A stretch of 64,000 bases of DNA, taken from the NCBI GenBank assembly GCA_016926625.1, contig JAFGOE010000116.1:1-64000 (forward strand). Direction: 5' to 3'. Positions 44,149 through 54,555 of the stretch are shown here, piece after piece. Each line of letters starts with the position of its first letter. The first letter of the stretch is position 1. The stretch comes from Candidatus Zhuqueibacterota bacterium (GTDB lineage: Bacteria > Zhuqueibacterota > Zhuqueibacteria > Thermofontimicrobiales > Thiofontviventaceae). The notes beneath the pieces are model-generated. The model had not been told where the DNA came from, ran no database searches, and saw nothing but the letters and a program-made list of their open reading frames with translations. Both the position numbers and the translations under genes were made by a program.

Positions 44149-44748
44149 ATGAAATATTTAAGAGTATTCATTATTCCTATTATCATCATTATTGGTATAA
44201 TCTTGTATAAACTACCCATTTTTGAAAGTTGGCGTCAGTTTAATCATGCGGTAACTGCGTTCAAGGAAAACAATTTCAAATCAGCCGCAGCGTCGTTCAA
44301 GAAGGTTTTGGATCATTATGATGACCACCAACTCTATTATAACTATGGGATATCTGATTTTTCGTTTGCCAGGTCTGAAATAAACGCGGCCAGGAAGAAA
44401 TTTGATACGACCGCTGATCCGAAAGAGATCGAAAAGATCGATTCGTTAGCGTTCAACACGGTTCAAAGCCTAAACCGTCTTATCGTCGATCAAGCGACGA
44501 AACTAAAACCGGACGAATTAAGCACTCTCAATTATGTGAAAGGACTATTGCACCTGGAGCTTGAGCAAAAGGGTGAAGCACAAACATGTTTTCTGGAAGC
44601 CTTGAAACACGACAAAAAACAGGAACATGTTTTACTTGAGATAGCAAGATTGGAAGCAGAGAATGACTCATCGTATGTGACGCGACTCCTGCTGGCAGAA
44701 GCTGAATCGTACCCTGTAAACATTATCGAAGGGTGGAAACCTTTTTAA
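44149..44748 (+). CDS. Membrane-anchored TPR-like protein
   Basis: 199 residues with one N-terminal transmembrane helix (FIIPIIIIIGIILY) and a soluble part of paired helices typical of tetratricopeptide repeats (FKSAAASFKKVLDHYDDHQL and GEAQTCFLEALKHDKK). It probably serves as a scaffold at the inner membrane, soluble part outward. I start at ATG 44149, ten bases after the peptidase stop and with AAGG upstream; the longer frame from 44020 lies inside the peptidase gene. Co-transcription with the peptidase is likely, but no specific partner is known. Confidence 0.8.
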   Translation: MKYLRVFIIPIIIIIGIILYKLPIFESWRQFNHAVTAFKENNFKSAAASFKKVLDHYDDHQLYYNYGISDFSFARSEINAARKKFDTTADPKEIEKIDSLAFNTVQSLNRLIVDQATKLKPDELSTLNYVKGLLHLELEQKGEAQTCFLEALKHDKKQEHVLLEIARLEAENDSSYVTRLLLAEAESYPVNIIEGWKPF

Positions 44749-44779
44749 ATGATAACCTAATAAATACATGGAGCTCACG

Positions 44780-46201
44780 ATGAGTCATGATTTTAAAACC
44801 ATAAAACTGGACCAGATAGCTGACGTCATTCACCAAAAATTCAAATCGAAAGAACAGATCACCTGTTATCTCGGCTCAAATGCGGCTTCACCCACTGCTT
44901 CCATGGAAGCTTTGACCGAGGCCATTAGAAACCGGCGTCCGAAGCTTCCGTTTATGAAAATGGTGCACATACTCATGCAGGGGCCAGTACCCTATGTTGA
45001 AGAAGGATTACAGGACCGGGTGATGACATACTCGATCTTTTCCGCCGATCAGGTCAGAGATGCTGCCAACAAAGGGAGGGCCTACTATCTGCCTTGTTCG
45101 CTGGCTAATGTGGACAGTCTGATAGGTAAGGGAAGACGATATGAACCGGATGTGGTGATCTTCAAGGTCAGTCAGAATCCGATGACCGGTGAATTCAGCC
45201 TCGGTCTATCAGTGGAAGCCATACACACGGCTATCGATCATGCAGAACTGGTCATTGCTGAATTAGACAACAGCATGCCGTTTACGGTGGGTCAGAGCAT
45301 TATCGATGCACATTCTATCGATTTCCTGATAGAGGATGAGCGTATCAAACCGGTCTATGTGCTGCCTGCACCGGATTTCGATAATTTATCTCCTAAGGAG
45401 CGGCGAATCGGTGAACTAATCACCAGGCATTTCATCAGAGACGGGATTACGCTGCAGGTAGGAATCGGTAAAATACCCGACGCCGTGGTAGGTACGATAC
45501 GAGATGCGAACTACAACGATCTGGGCATTCAAACCGAGTTATACGGTGACGGTCTGATGTATCTGCAAAAATTAGGCGTCGTAACCAACAGAAGAAAAAG
45601 ACAAAACATGCGTTACAGTACAACCAGTTTGATTATGGGTTCACAGGAACTATACGATTTTGTCAACATGAGAGCGAGCGTTCAAATGAGAACCTGTGCC
45701 TTTACGAACTCGGCAGAGACCATCCGGCAAAACAGTCCGTTCATATCCATCAACACGGCGATGGGGGTGGATTTATACGGAAACGTCTGGGCTGATTTCA
45801 TCGATGCCCGACATTATTACAGCGGGGTCGGCGGACAGCCGGACTTCGTACGTGCTTTGAACGATCCTGAATACGGCACTCCAATTATCGCTTTAATGAG
45901 CACGACGCACCGCGGAGAATCAAAGATCGTGCCCGCACATCCAAAGGGTGTAAGTCTCACGGCTTCTGCGTACGATGGGGTGGTGATCGCCAACGAATAC
46001 GGGATCGCAGATCTACGGGGGTTAACGTCAGGAGAGAAAGCGTTGGCCGTAGCCAGTATAGCACATCCAAAATTTAGGGATAATTTTTTAAAACAAATAG
46101 TTGACGATCCGTTATTCACGAAACCAATGGGTTACTCTGTGGGAAAGATTCCTCACGGTGTCACCATGTATGACGGTAACATAAAGATCGACGAAGAATA
46201 A
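44780..46201 (+). CDS. Acetyl-CoA hydrolase / 4-hydroxybutyrate CoA-transferase family protein
   Basis: A 473-residue CoA-transferase of family I (Cat1/Cat2-type). The N-terminal half carries YLGSNAASPTA and the CoA-binding Gly-rich segments. The catalytic Glu is expected in GIQTELYGDG, preceded by LQVGIGKIPDAVV. The late segment GVGGQPDF and the terminal AHPKFRDN are typical. It moves CoA between short acids such as acetate, butyrate or 4-hydroxybutyrate; the exact pair cannot be told. GGAG lies before ATG 44780, so the ATG four codons earlier is not used. Confidence 0.92.
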   Translation: MSHDFKTIKLDQIADVIHQKFKSKEQITCYLGSNAASPTASMEALTEAIRNRRPKLPFMKMVHILMQGPVPYVEEGLQDRVMTYSIFSADQVRDAANKGRAYYLPCSLANVDSLIGKGRRYEPDVVIFKVSQNPMTGEFSLGLSVEAIHTAIDHAELVIAELDNSMPFTVGQSIIDAHSIDFLIEDERIKPVYVLPAPDFDNLSPKERRIGELITRHFIRDGITLQVGIGKIPDAVVGTIRDANYNDLGIQTELYGDGLMYLQKLGVVTNRRKRQNMRYSTTSLIMGSQELYDFVNMRASVQMRTCAFTNSAETIRQNSPFISINTAMGVDLYGNVWADFIDARHYYSGVGGQPDFVRALNDPEYGTPIIALMSTTHRGESKIVPAHPKGVSLTASAYDGVVIANEYGIADLRGLTSGEKALAVASIAHPKFRDNFLKQIVDDPLFTKPMGYSVGKIPHGVTMYDGNIKIDEE

Positions 46202-46246
46202 GATAATTATTTTCCAATCCGAACGATTAACTTATTTAATATTTAT

Positions 46247-49075
46247 ATGCCTGAAAAAGAGTTACTCATCATTAAGGGAGCACGAGAACATAATTTGAAG
46301 AATATTGATCTCGAGCTTCCTCGAAACAAATTAGTGGTCATTACCGGTTTGTCAGGGTCTGGCAAATCATCGTTGGCATTCGACACGATTTACGCTGAAG
46401 GTCAGCGTCGATACGTCGAGTCGCTTTCCGCTTACGCCCGACAATTCTTAGGGTTGATGGAAAAACCTGACGTCGACTACATCGAGGGATTGTCTCCTGC
46501 CATTTCGATCGAACAGCGATCGGCGAGTAAAAATCCACGATCGACGGTGGGGACTGTGACTGAAATTTATGATTACCTTAGATTATTATTCGCTCGCATC
46601 GGCACACCGTACTGTTATAACTGCGGGAAAAAAATTCAGCGGCAAACAGTTCAGCAGATTGTCGATCACGTCCTGAGCCTGCCTGAATCTACCAAGATAC
46701 AAATTCTCGCGCCACTGGTTCGTGGTCGTAAGGGGGAATATCGCGAATTATTTGAAGAAGCCCGCAAAGATGGTTTCGTGCGAGTGCGAGTCGATGGCAG
46801 CATCATTAATTTAGAAGAAGAAATTCGTCTGGATAAATACAAGAAGCACAAAATTGAAGTCATCGTCGATCGTCTGCAGATCGAATCCGACATCAAGACG
46901 CGATTGACGGACTCGGTTGAGACCGCGTTAGGACTCAGCAGTGGATACGTGATCGTCGACGTAATCGATGGGGACGAGCTGTTTTTCAGCGAACATTTCG
47001 CGTGTATCGATTGTGGCATCTCGTACGAGGAGCTGGCGCCCCGCATGTTCTCTTTCAATAGCCCGTACGGCGCGTGTCCTACTTGCAACGGATTAGGCAC
47101 CACGATGGAAATCGATCCCGACCTGGTTGTACCCGATAAGGGTCTCTCCATCAACCAGGGTGCTATCAAGCCATGGGGAGAATCCCGTGATGGATGGTAT
47201 TTCACGCAACTTGAATCGATCTCAGATCATTTTAAGATCGATCTTAACGCTCCCTTTGAAAAATTATCCAAAGCTCATCAGGATCTTATTCTTTATGGCA
47301 CGGGAAATCAGGAAATCACCATGCGCTATACCAGTGAAAACCGCAAGGCGGTTGCTGAGTTTACCAGGCCTTACGAAGGGGTGATCAAGAATATTAAGAG
47401 ACGATATCATCAGACATCTTCATCCTACATCCGCACGTGGATCGAACAATTTATGGATGTCAAACTGTGTTCAACCTGTGATGGTACTCGTCTGCGCCGA
47501 GAAGCGTTGGCGGTGCGCATTGATCATTATAATATCTACGAGATCTCTCAATTGTCGATAAAATCGATCCAAAACTTCTTTGAGAGTTTGAAACTGAATA
47601 AACGGGATGAAATCATCGCGCATCAAATACTTAAAGAGATCAAAGAGAGGTTGAGATTTCTGATCAATGTCGGACTCGATTACCTGACGCTTGATCGTGC
47701 TTCAGGCAGTCTCTCGGGCGGTGAAGCGCAGCGAATTCGCTTAGCGACTCAGATCGGGTCACAATTAGTCGGTGTTCTTTACATACTCGACGAGCCATCC
47801 ATCGGATTGCATCAGCGTGATAATCAGAGGTTAATCGATACGTTGATCACATTAAAAAACATCGGCAACACTGTTATAATCGTTGAACACGATCGGGAGA
47901 CCATCTTAAACGCAGATTATGTAGTCGATCTGGGTCCTGGTGCCGGCATCGGAGGGGGAGAGATCGTCGCCATGGGAACTCCTCAGGAGATTGTACAAAA
48001 TCTGAATTCACTTACAGGAGATTATCTGTCCGGGCGGAAAGAAATTGAAATGCCTGGCAAGCGAAGAAAGACCAATGGCCAATATCTCTCGCTCTATGGT
48101 GCCAGCGGAAATAATCTCAAATCGATCGACATTCAGATTCCCATCGGTGTTTTTACCTGTGTGACCGGTGTATCCGGCTCGGGGAAAAGCACACTGATTA
48201 ATGAAACGCTTTATCCTATCCTGTTGCAGCATTTCTATCATGGTAAAAAGAAACCTTTGAGTTATAAAGACATTAAAGGCATGCACTTAATAGATAAAGT
48301 CATTAATATCGATCAATCACCGATCGGCAGGACTCCGCGTTCCAATCCGGCTACGTACACCGGGGTATTTACGTATATCAGAGAACTATTTTCTAATCTT
48401 CCTGAAGCAAAGATCAGGGGGTATAAATCGGGTCGCTTCAGTTTCAATGTTAAAGGTGGCCGATGTGAAGAATGTCAGGGAGATGGCATCATCAAGATTG
48501 AAATGCATTTTTTACCTGATGTATACGTCACCTGCGAAACGTGTAAGGGCAAACGATACAATAGGGAGACTCTGGAAATTAAGTACCGTGGCAAGTCGAT
48601 CGCCGATGTGCTCGATATGACGGTCGATGAGGCGCTTGAATTTTTCAGGAAAATACCCAGGATCAACTCCAAGCTGCAAACGCTGCACGACGTCGGATTG
48701 GGTTACATCCATCTGGGTCAACAGGCGACAAAATTATCAGGAGGTGAGGCACAACGGGTGAAGCTCTCCACCGAATTATCTAAAGTAAGCACCGGTCGCA
48801 CATTCTATTTACTGGATGAACCGACAACAGGACTGCATTTCGAAGACATCAAGATGTTATTGAACGTACTCAATGAGCTTGTGAACCGAGGGAATTCGGT
48901 GGTGGTCATCGAGCATAACATCGATGTCATTAAAACGGCCGACTACATCATCGATCTTGGCCCTGAAGGTGGGGATAGCGGCGGCCAGATCGTTGCCTGC
49001 GGCACACCCGAGGAGATAGCAGAGGTTGAAAATTCATTTACCGGCCAATTTCTGAAGAAGGAATTGCAGAGTTAG
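46247..49075 (+). CDS. uvrA: UvrABC excision nuclease subunit A
   Basis: Damage-recognition ATPase of nucleotide excision repair. 942 residues, normal length. Two ABC ATPase modules: Walker [10 protein letters not shown] with signature [16 protein letters not shown], and Walker [10 protein letters not shown] with signature [14 protein letters not shown]. Zinc modules are present: CYNCG/CIDCG/CPTC-type knuckles in the first half and [19 protein letters not shown] in the second. The position after a CoA-transferase gene with a 45-base gap is not an obvious functional unit. Confidence 0.98.
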   Translation: MPEKELLIIKGAREHNLKNIDLELPRNKLVVITGLSGSGKSSLAFDTIYAEGQRRYVESLSAYARQFLGLMEKPDVDYIEGLSPAISIEQRSASKNPRSTVGTVTEIYDYLRLLFARIGTPYCYNCGKKIQRQTVQQIVDHVLSLPESTKIQILAPLVRGRKGEYRELFEEARKDGFVRVRVDGSIINLEEEIRLDKYKKHKIEVIVDRLQIESDIKTRLTDSVETALGLSSGYVIVDVIDGDELFFSEHFACIDCGISYEELAPRMFSFNSPYGACPTCNGLGTTMEIDPDLVVPDKGLSINQGAIKPWGESRDGWYFTQLESISDHFKIDLNAPFEKLSKAHQDLILYGTGNQEITMRYTSENRKAVAEFTRPYEGVIKNIKRRYHQTSSSYIRTWIEQFMDVKLCSTCDGTRLRREALAVRIDHYNIYEISQLSIKSIQNFFESLKLNKRDEIIAHQILKEIKERLRFLINVGLDYLTLDRASGSLSGGEAQRIRLATQIGSQLVGVLYILDEPSIGLHQRDNQRLIDTLITLKNIGNTVIIVEHDRETILNADYVVDLGPGAGIGGGEIVAMGTPQEIVQNLNSLTGDYLSGRKEIEMPGKRRKTNGQYLSLYGASGNNLKSIDIQIPIGVFTCVTGVSGSGKSTLINETLYPILLQHFYHGKKKPLSYKDIKGMHLIDKVINIDQSPIGRTPRSNPATYTGVFTYIRELFSNLPEAKIRGYKSGRFSFNVKGGRCEECQGDGIIKIEMHFLPDVYVTCETCKGKRYNRETLEIKYRGKSIADVLDMTVDEALEFFRKIPRINSKLQTLHDVGLGYIHLGQQATKLSGGEAQRVKLSTELSKVSTGRTFYLLDEPTTGLHFEDIKMLLNVLNELVNRGNSVVVIEHNIDVIKTADYIIDLGPEGGDSGGQIVACGTPEEIAEVENSFTGQFLKKELQS

Positions 49076-49136
49076 TACAGGTGGAAATTTACTGTAATCA
49101 ATACACTGAATGGGATTAGTTTTATAAGGAGGTTCT

Positions 49137-51041
49137 ATGACCAAAGGATCAACTGATACGAAAAAATATAAATTTAAGGCAGAAATAAGCCAGTTACTCG
49201 ATATTCTGGTTCATTCGCTCTACACCAATCGGGACATATTTGTCCGCGAATTGATATCCAATGGTTCCGATGCGCTGGATAAGGTGCGATTCGCTGAAAT
49301 TCGGGGCGAAAAGATCGTTGATTCAGAATTGCCATACGAGATTAATATTACACTGGATAAAGATCAAAAGAAATTTATTATAGCCGATACAGGCATCGGT
49401 ATGACAAAAGATGAACTGATAGCCAACATCGGTACGATCGCGCACTCGGGATCATCGGAGTTCATCAAGAAAATGACCGAACAAAATCAGGAAGGTCCTG
49501 AGCTAATCGGCAAGTTCGGAGTCGGATTCTATTCGGTCTTTATGGCCGGGAAAGAGGTCGCGCTGACCACTAGATCATACCTTCCTGAAGAGAAAGCATG
49601 CCAATGGCAGAGCGATGGTACAGGCAGCTTTACGATATCGACGGTGGAAAATATTCCGCGAGGTACAAAGATTGAAGTATCCCTCCGTGATGACGCCACA
49701 AAATTTGCGGAAACGACGATTATCGAAAACGTCATCAAGAAATATTCAAACTTTGTACCCTTTCCTATCAAAATCAACGGGAAACAGGTCAATACCATCT
49801 CAGCCATTTGGAGGGAGCCGAAATCATCGGTAACTGATGAGCAGTATAAAGAATTCTTTAAGTTCATCACCAACAGCTCTGAGGATCCCATCAGCCATCT
49901 TCATCTGAAGGCTGATGTGCCGATTCAGTTCAGTGCTCTGCTATATATGCCGAAAACTAATCTGGAAATGTACGGATTTGCACCGCGGGAAATTGGTGTG
50001 AATTTATTTGTCAAACGAGTGCTTATTCAAGAGCACTGTGAGGACATACTGCCTCAATATCTCCGATTTTTACGCGGTGTGGTCGATTCAGAGGATCTAC
50101 CGCTTAATATTTCACGAGAAACACTTCAGGAAAATTCGGAGATCATACGGATCAAAAACGTGTTAGTAAAAAAAATCTTAACGCATCTGACCGAATTGGC
50201 CGAGAGTAATCATGAGACATATCTCGAGTTTTGGAAAGAGTTCGGACGCATTTTTAAAGAAGGCTACATGGACTTCCAAAATCGCGATAAATTCGCCGAG
50301 TTGCTGCGTTTCAATTCTTCGAAAATGGAGAAATCCGACGATTTAACCTCACTGCGTGATTATGTTAGCCGAATGACGACCGATCAGAAAGAGATCTATT
50401 ATTTATCAGGCACGAGTCGAGATGTGATCGAACAAAATCCGCATCTTGAGATCTTTAAAAAGAAAAATATTGAAGTCCTCTACCTCTATGAACCGATTGA
50501 TGAATTTGTATTGAGCGGACTCGAGAACTACAGTGAAAAGAAATTAAAATCGGTTGATCAGGTCGACCCGTCGACGCTGACGAGTGACGAAAAAGAGGAA
50601 GAAACTAAAGACGAGGACGTCGCCATAAACGAAAGAGATCTTGGCGACCTCTGCACACGAATCAAAAACATTCTCGGTGACCAGGTCACCGAGGTCAAGA
50701 TCTCGAAACGATTAACCGATAGCCCGGCGGTTCTGATCAATCCGGATGGTACGATGTCGACTCAAATGCAAAAAATCTTTCAGACGATCAATCAGGATAT
50801 TAAGATCACGCCTAAAATAATGGAAATTAACCCTAAAAACGAATTGATTCAAAATTTATTGACCATTTACAAACAGGATCCGACAGATGAGTTTCTCACT
50901 CGATCCGTCAACAATTTATATTACAGCATCGTGATTCTCGACGGGTATTTACCGGATGTACACAAAATGGTCTCCGGTATGCAGGACCTATTAAAGGAAT
51001 CCAGCAGTCTCTACAGTTCGAAGAATAGTGATGTTAAATAA
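49137..51041 (+). CDS. htpG: HSP90 chaperone HtpG
   Basis: 634 residues, standard for bacterial Hsp90. The GHKL ATPase (about 1-220) has LDILVHSLYTNRDIFVRELI with the catalytic Glu, ADTGIGMTKDEL and FGVGFYSVFM. The middle domain (about 235-500) includes RGVVDSEDLPLNISRE. A shorter C-terminal dimerisation domain follows after an acidic linker (SDEKEEETKDEDV). GGAGG lies before the ATG. It folds client proteins in the cytoplasm. Confidence 0.98.
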   Translation: MTKGSTDTKKYKFKAEISQLLDILVHSLYTNRDIFVRELISNGSDALDKVRFAEIRGEKIVDSELPYEINITLDKDQKKFIIADTGIGMTKDELIANIGTIAHSGSSEFIKKMTEQNQEGPELIGKFGVGFYSVFMAGKEVALTTRSYLPEEKACQWQSDGTGSFTISTVENIPRGTKIEVSLRDDATKFAETTIIENVIKKYSNFVPFPIKINGKQVNTISAIWREPKSSVTDEQYKEFFKFITNSSEDPISHLHLKADVPIQFSALLYMPKTNLEMYGFAPREIGVNLFVKRVLIQEHCEDILPQYLRFLRGVVDSEDLPLNISRETLQENSEIIRIKNVLVKKILTHLTELAESNHETYLEFWKEFGRIFKEGYMDFQNRDKFAELLRFNSSKMEKSDDLTSLRDYVSRMTTDQKEIYYLSGTSRDVIEQNPHLEIFKKKNIEVLYLYEPIDEFVLSGLENYSEKKLKSVDQVDPSTLTSDEKEEETKDEDVAINERDLGDLCTRIKNILGDQVTEVKISKRLTDSPAVLINPDGTMSTQMQKIFQTINQDIKITPKIMEINPKNELIQNLLTIYKQDPTDEFLTRSVNNLYYSIVILDGYLPDVHKMVSGMQDLLKESSSLYSSKNSDVK

Positions 51042-51061
51042 ATAGATCAGGAGTTTCTAAA

Positions 51062-51715
51062 TTGATTGAAGCCGTTTTCTTTGATTTCGATGGTGTCATT
51101 GCCAGGACGCTTCCGTATCATTTGCACGCATGGCAAATTGCATTGAAACCACTAAAACTCAGACTGAAAATAAGTGAAATAGCGGTTGAAGAGGGAGCGA
51201 GAGCCAGGGAGATCATAAAAAAAATATTTTCTGATAAACAGATCGTGATGGATGATCATGAGATCGATCAACTGGTGAAGCGAAAACGACAGATATATCA
51301 ACAAACATCGAAATCGGCAATGTACCCGGAAGTACCAGAATTTTTAAACTGGATCAAACAAAATGTGCCGAAGATAGCGCTCGTCACAGGTGCTGTAATT
51401 GCAGACATCAGGAAGGCGGTCAACGATGATTTACTGGATCACTTCGATCTGATCATTACATCCGAGGATGTCACTCATGCGAAACCTGATCCTGAACCTT
51501 ATTTAGCGGCAGCGAGCAAATTAAACATAGTTCCGCAGCATTGTCTGGTGTTTGAAAACGCCCCGCTTGGTATTCGCTCTGCGAAACAGGCGGGTATGAA
51601 GGTGATCGCTTTAAGGACGACGATCCGCGATGAAAAAGTGCTCGGCGATGCAGATTACATTGTCACGGGACTCCGTGATATCCGTCTAAACGATATATTG
51701 CAGGATTTAATTTAG
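51062..51715 (+). CDS. HAD-family hydrolase, beta-phosphoglucomutase-like
   Basis: A 217-residue HAD phosphatase of subfamily IA with the full motif I FFDFDGVIARTL, a helical cap, motif II TGAV, motif III Lys in THAKPDPEPY and motif IV VFENAPLGIRSAKQAG. The start is TTG with AGGAG eight bases upstream (at 51049-51053), so the start choice is supported in spite of the rare codon. It follows HtpG by 20 bases. Substrate unknown; sugar phosphates are common for this group. Confidence 0.92.
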   Translation: MIEAVFFDFDGVIARTLPYHLHAWQIALKPLKLRLKISEIAVEEGARAREIIKKIFSDKQIVMDDHEIDQLVKRKRQIYQQTSKSAMYPEVPEFLNWIKQNVPKIALVTGAVIADIRKAVNDDLLDHFDLIITSEDVTHAKPDPEPYLAAASKLNIVPQHCLVFENAPLGIRSAKQAGMKVIALRTTIRDEKVLGDADYIVTGLRDIRLNDILQDLI

Positions 51716-51839
51716 TCGCATAACTCAATATATTATTTATAATTAAACTATTTTCAACAAGATGACGTGCAGGAACTTTTTAAATTAAGTCGCATAAAAC
51801 AAATACATAATTTTAAATCAGTTCGTTAAAGGACTTTTC

Positions 51840-52988
51840 ATGAAACGATACATTTTTTTTGCTCTCCCTTTGTTGTTACTCTTCGCGAATTGTGATGATG
51901 AAAATCCGATAGAACCGGTCGGTAAAAAGCCGTTCTTATCTGATCTCACAGCCCCTTCTTCCCTGTACATCCGGTCGGATATAAAACACATCATATCCGT
52001 TGAGGTTTCAGATCCTCAGGGCATAGAGGACATTGGTTGTGTCGAGGTCGATATATATCTTGATCAAATCATTCAACGCGACACGCTTATTGATAGCGGA
52101 TCGGATGGAGACATCATCCCTCTGGATGGAGTTTACACAAAATCATACACTGCTGACTTCGCCAGGGGAGTCGCTGGGGAGTACACGTTTGTCTTCAAAG
52201 CTACCGATAAAGCCGGCAATCAGAGCGAGACACTGTCTCATCAGCTGATGGTGATCGATGATGTTGAGAATACATCCCCAACCATTTCCAATGTTACAGC
52301 ACCAGACGAGATCGATACAAAAAATAATCTCAGCTACCTAATCACAAGTTCAGTGAACGATGCACAGGGAGCAACCGATATTGCTCAAGTTTCACTGGAT
52401 ATTTATGCACCGACGAACACGACCCCGAACTTCTCTGCATTACTCTATGATGATGAGAGCAACGGCGACTTGCGTGCAGGTGATGGCATCTATTCGTATG
52501 CTCTCAGCTCAAAATTTTCACGCAATGTGATCGGAAAATTTACCATTCGAATTCAGGCGCATGATAAAGCAGGTAACAGCAGCCATCCATGGACCGCTGT
52601 GATCGACGTAATTCAATCGGATAATGATCCCCCGATCCTCTTTAATCTTGTCGCACCGGATACAATGCGGCTATTAAAAAATAAATCGGCATTAGCAACG
52701 CTTCAGATCTCGGTTTCTGATCCGCAGGGACTTAATGATGTCCGCGAAGTATATTTTAACAGTTACAAACCAGATGGTTCTCCATCGTCCGGAAATCCGT
52801 TTAAGCTTCTCGATGATGGTGATACTGAAGACAACGGGGATGAAACCGCAAATGACGGTCGTTATTCGATCATCATTTCGTTACCATCGAACACCCCCAC
52901 CGGAGATTACCTGTTCGTTTTCGAGGCAGTCGATTTACAAAACTTCAAGAGTGAACCAAAGGAACATGTAATTACAGTTGCGAATTAA
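51840..52988 (+). CDS. Lipoprotein with three Ig-like repeats
   Basis: 382 residues. A lipoprotein signal ends LLFANC, and the mature N-terminus CDDENPIE is acidic, as in surface-exposed lipoproteins of the Bacteroidota side. Three repeats of about 115 residues follow, each with a PxIxNVxAPDxI-like start and a GxYTFxFxAxDxAGNxSE-like end (for example VFKATDKAGNQSE and RIQAHDKAGNSSH). The role is probably binding or scaffolding at the cell surface. It begins a plus-strand block with a beta-propeller protein and two PorV-like proteins. A 10-base direct repeat AGTCGCATAA (51714-51723 and 51788-51797) lies upstream. Confidence 0.88.
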   Translation: MKRYIFFALPLLLLFANCDDENPIEPVGKKPFLSDLTAPSSLYIRSDIKHIISVEVSDPQGIEDIGCVEVDIYLDQIIQRDTLIDSGSDGDIIPLDGVYTKSYTADFARGVAGEYTFVFKATDKAGNQSETLSHQLMVIDDVENTSPTISNVTAPDEIDTKNNLSYLITSSVNDAQGATDIAQVSLDIYAPTNTTPNFSALLYDDESNGDLRAGDGIYSYALSSKFSRNVIGKFTIRIQAHDKAGNSSHPWTAVIDVIQSDNDPPILFNLVAPDTMRLLKNKSALATLQISVSDPQGLNDVREVYFNSYKPDGSPSSGNPFKLLDDGDTEDNGDETANDGRYSIIISLPSNTPTGDYLFVFEAVDLQNFKSEPKEHVITVAN

Positions 52989-53010
52989 TCGATTTTAAGG
53001 ATTGCATGCA

Positions 53011-54501
53011 ATGAGGAAATATTTTGGACTAATCTTAATAATTTTACTGGTTGATCAGGGCCACACACAGGTGCTATTGAAAAATACCTGGATCATGGAC
53101 CAACCGCAGCCATACACAGAACTAAGAAGCAATGGGATCAGTAATATGTTGGTTCAGGAGTTCGACGACAGTTCACTAATCTGGCTGGGTACGGGTTCTG
53201 GTCTGAGCAAATATAATACGGCGACTCAACAATGGACGACATTTAGCCAGAAGCATGGTCTGGGAAAAGGCGGAGTATCGGCATTTTGGGTGGAACGCGA
53301 CGTGATCTGGGTGGCCACGGTTTTCGATACGACCACATCGCTGGGAAGCTTTCAGGCAGGGGGAGGGTTATCCTATAGTCTCAACGGAGGCTTAAACTGG
53401 AAACATTTAGCACAGCCAGGTAATACGCCGGTTCAGAACACGACCTGGGACATTGTCGTCGTCGACTCGTCCGTCTGGATCACCAGTTTCGGGGGCGGAC
53501 TGCGTGTAACGGGGTCCGATTGGAATGATCCTGACTGGTTATCGCCCAATTTCGACGTCGTTTGGCAAACGATCACACCGGATGAATACAATTTTGATCC
53601 GCTGGAGTACCTGAATCATCGACCATTCTCCGCTTCATATGAAGACGGTGTCCTCTGGATAGGAACTGCGGGCGGAATTAACAAGTCGCTGGATCAAGGC
53701 AACACCTGGGTTAATTTCAATCATCAAAATCAGGATTCTCCGATTTCAGGTAACTGGATTCTTGCGATTGCACATCAGAAATATGATGACAAAAACATTA
53801 TCTGGGCTGCCACATGGGAGACGACCAGTGAATCCGAGGATACTTCGGAATTCAGAGGGGTCTCGAAATCCGAGGATTTCGGCTACACCTGGAAGACCTG
53901 TTTACGTGGTGAATCGGTTTATAATTTTGCATTTCAGGACTCCGTGGTGTATGCATGCGCCATCAATGGGCTATTCAAGTCAATTGACGGTGGCGAGACC
54001 TGGGCAGTATTTCCGCCCATTGTGGATTACGAAATCGATGAACGCATCTATTCGAATGAAGTGTATTCAGCCGGGGTGTCCAAACCCGGCGTGCTGTGGG
54101 TAGGTACTGGTGACGGACTCGCCTCGACCGGGGACGATGGATTTACATGGAAAATTTACAGAGCCTTCAAACGCACCGGTGTCGAAGGAGAAGTCAGGAC
54201 TTACGCCTATCCCAATCCATTCTCACCTTTAAGGCATAATCAACTGGGTGGTGATGGTCATGTGCGGTTCCAGTATAACACGCTAAATTCAACCCGTGTA
54301 ACACTGCGGATCTTTACCTACGCGATGGAGCTTGTGACAACGGTGGTAGAAAATAAATCGCGTCCCGGTAATTCAGATTTCACCGAAATTTGGAATGGTA
54401 AAACAGCCGACGGCAGGCTCGTAGCCAATGGTGTTTATTTTTATCAACTCATCTTAGAGGACGATGGAACACATTGGGGCAAATTGCTCATATTTGACTG
54501 A
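53011..54501 (+). CDS. Secreted beta-propeller protein with FlgD-like sorting domain
   Basis: 496 residues. A signal peptide (MRKYFGLILIILLVDQGHT) is followed by a long propeller with repeated ...WLGTGSGLSKYN, VLWIGTAGGINKSLDQGNTW, FKSIDGGETW-type blades, like two-component-regulator or sialidase-type propellers. The C-terminal 95 residues (AYPNPFSPLRHN to VANGVYFYQLILEDDG) form the FlgD-like/sorting domain used for type IX-like secretion. It sits directly upstream of two PorV-like outer-membrane proteins. I start at ATG 53011, nine bases after AAGGA; an ATG three codons earlier is an alternative. Confidence 0.9.
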   Translation: MRKYFGLILIILLVDQGHTQVLLKNTWIMDQPQPYTELRSNGISNMLVQEFDDSSLIWLGTGSGLSKYNTATQQWTTFSQKHGLGKGGVSAFWVERDVIWVATVFDTTTSLGSFQAGGGLSYSLNGGLNWKHLAQPGNTPVQNTTWDIVVVDSSVWITSFGGGLRVTGSDWNDPDWLSPNFDVVWQTITPDEYNFDPLEYLNHRPFSASYEDGVLWIGTAGGINKSLDQGNTWVNFNHQNQDSPISGNWILAIAHQKYDDKNIIWAATWETTSESEDTSEFRGVSKSEDFGYTWKTCLRGESVYNFAFQDSVVYACAINGLFKSIDGGETWAVFPPIVDYEIDERIYSNEVYSAGVSKPGVLWVGTGDGLASTGDDGFTWKIYRAFKRTGVEGEVRTYAYPNPFSPLRHNQLGGDGHVRFQYNTLNSTRVTLRIFTYAMELVTTVVENKSRPGNSDFTEIWNGKTADGRLVANGVYFYQLILEDDGTHWGKLLIFD

Positions 54502-54555
54502 TCAGCGCCAGCATTATCTGGTCGTCGATATTATTAACCATAGAGATAGAGAAGT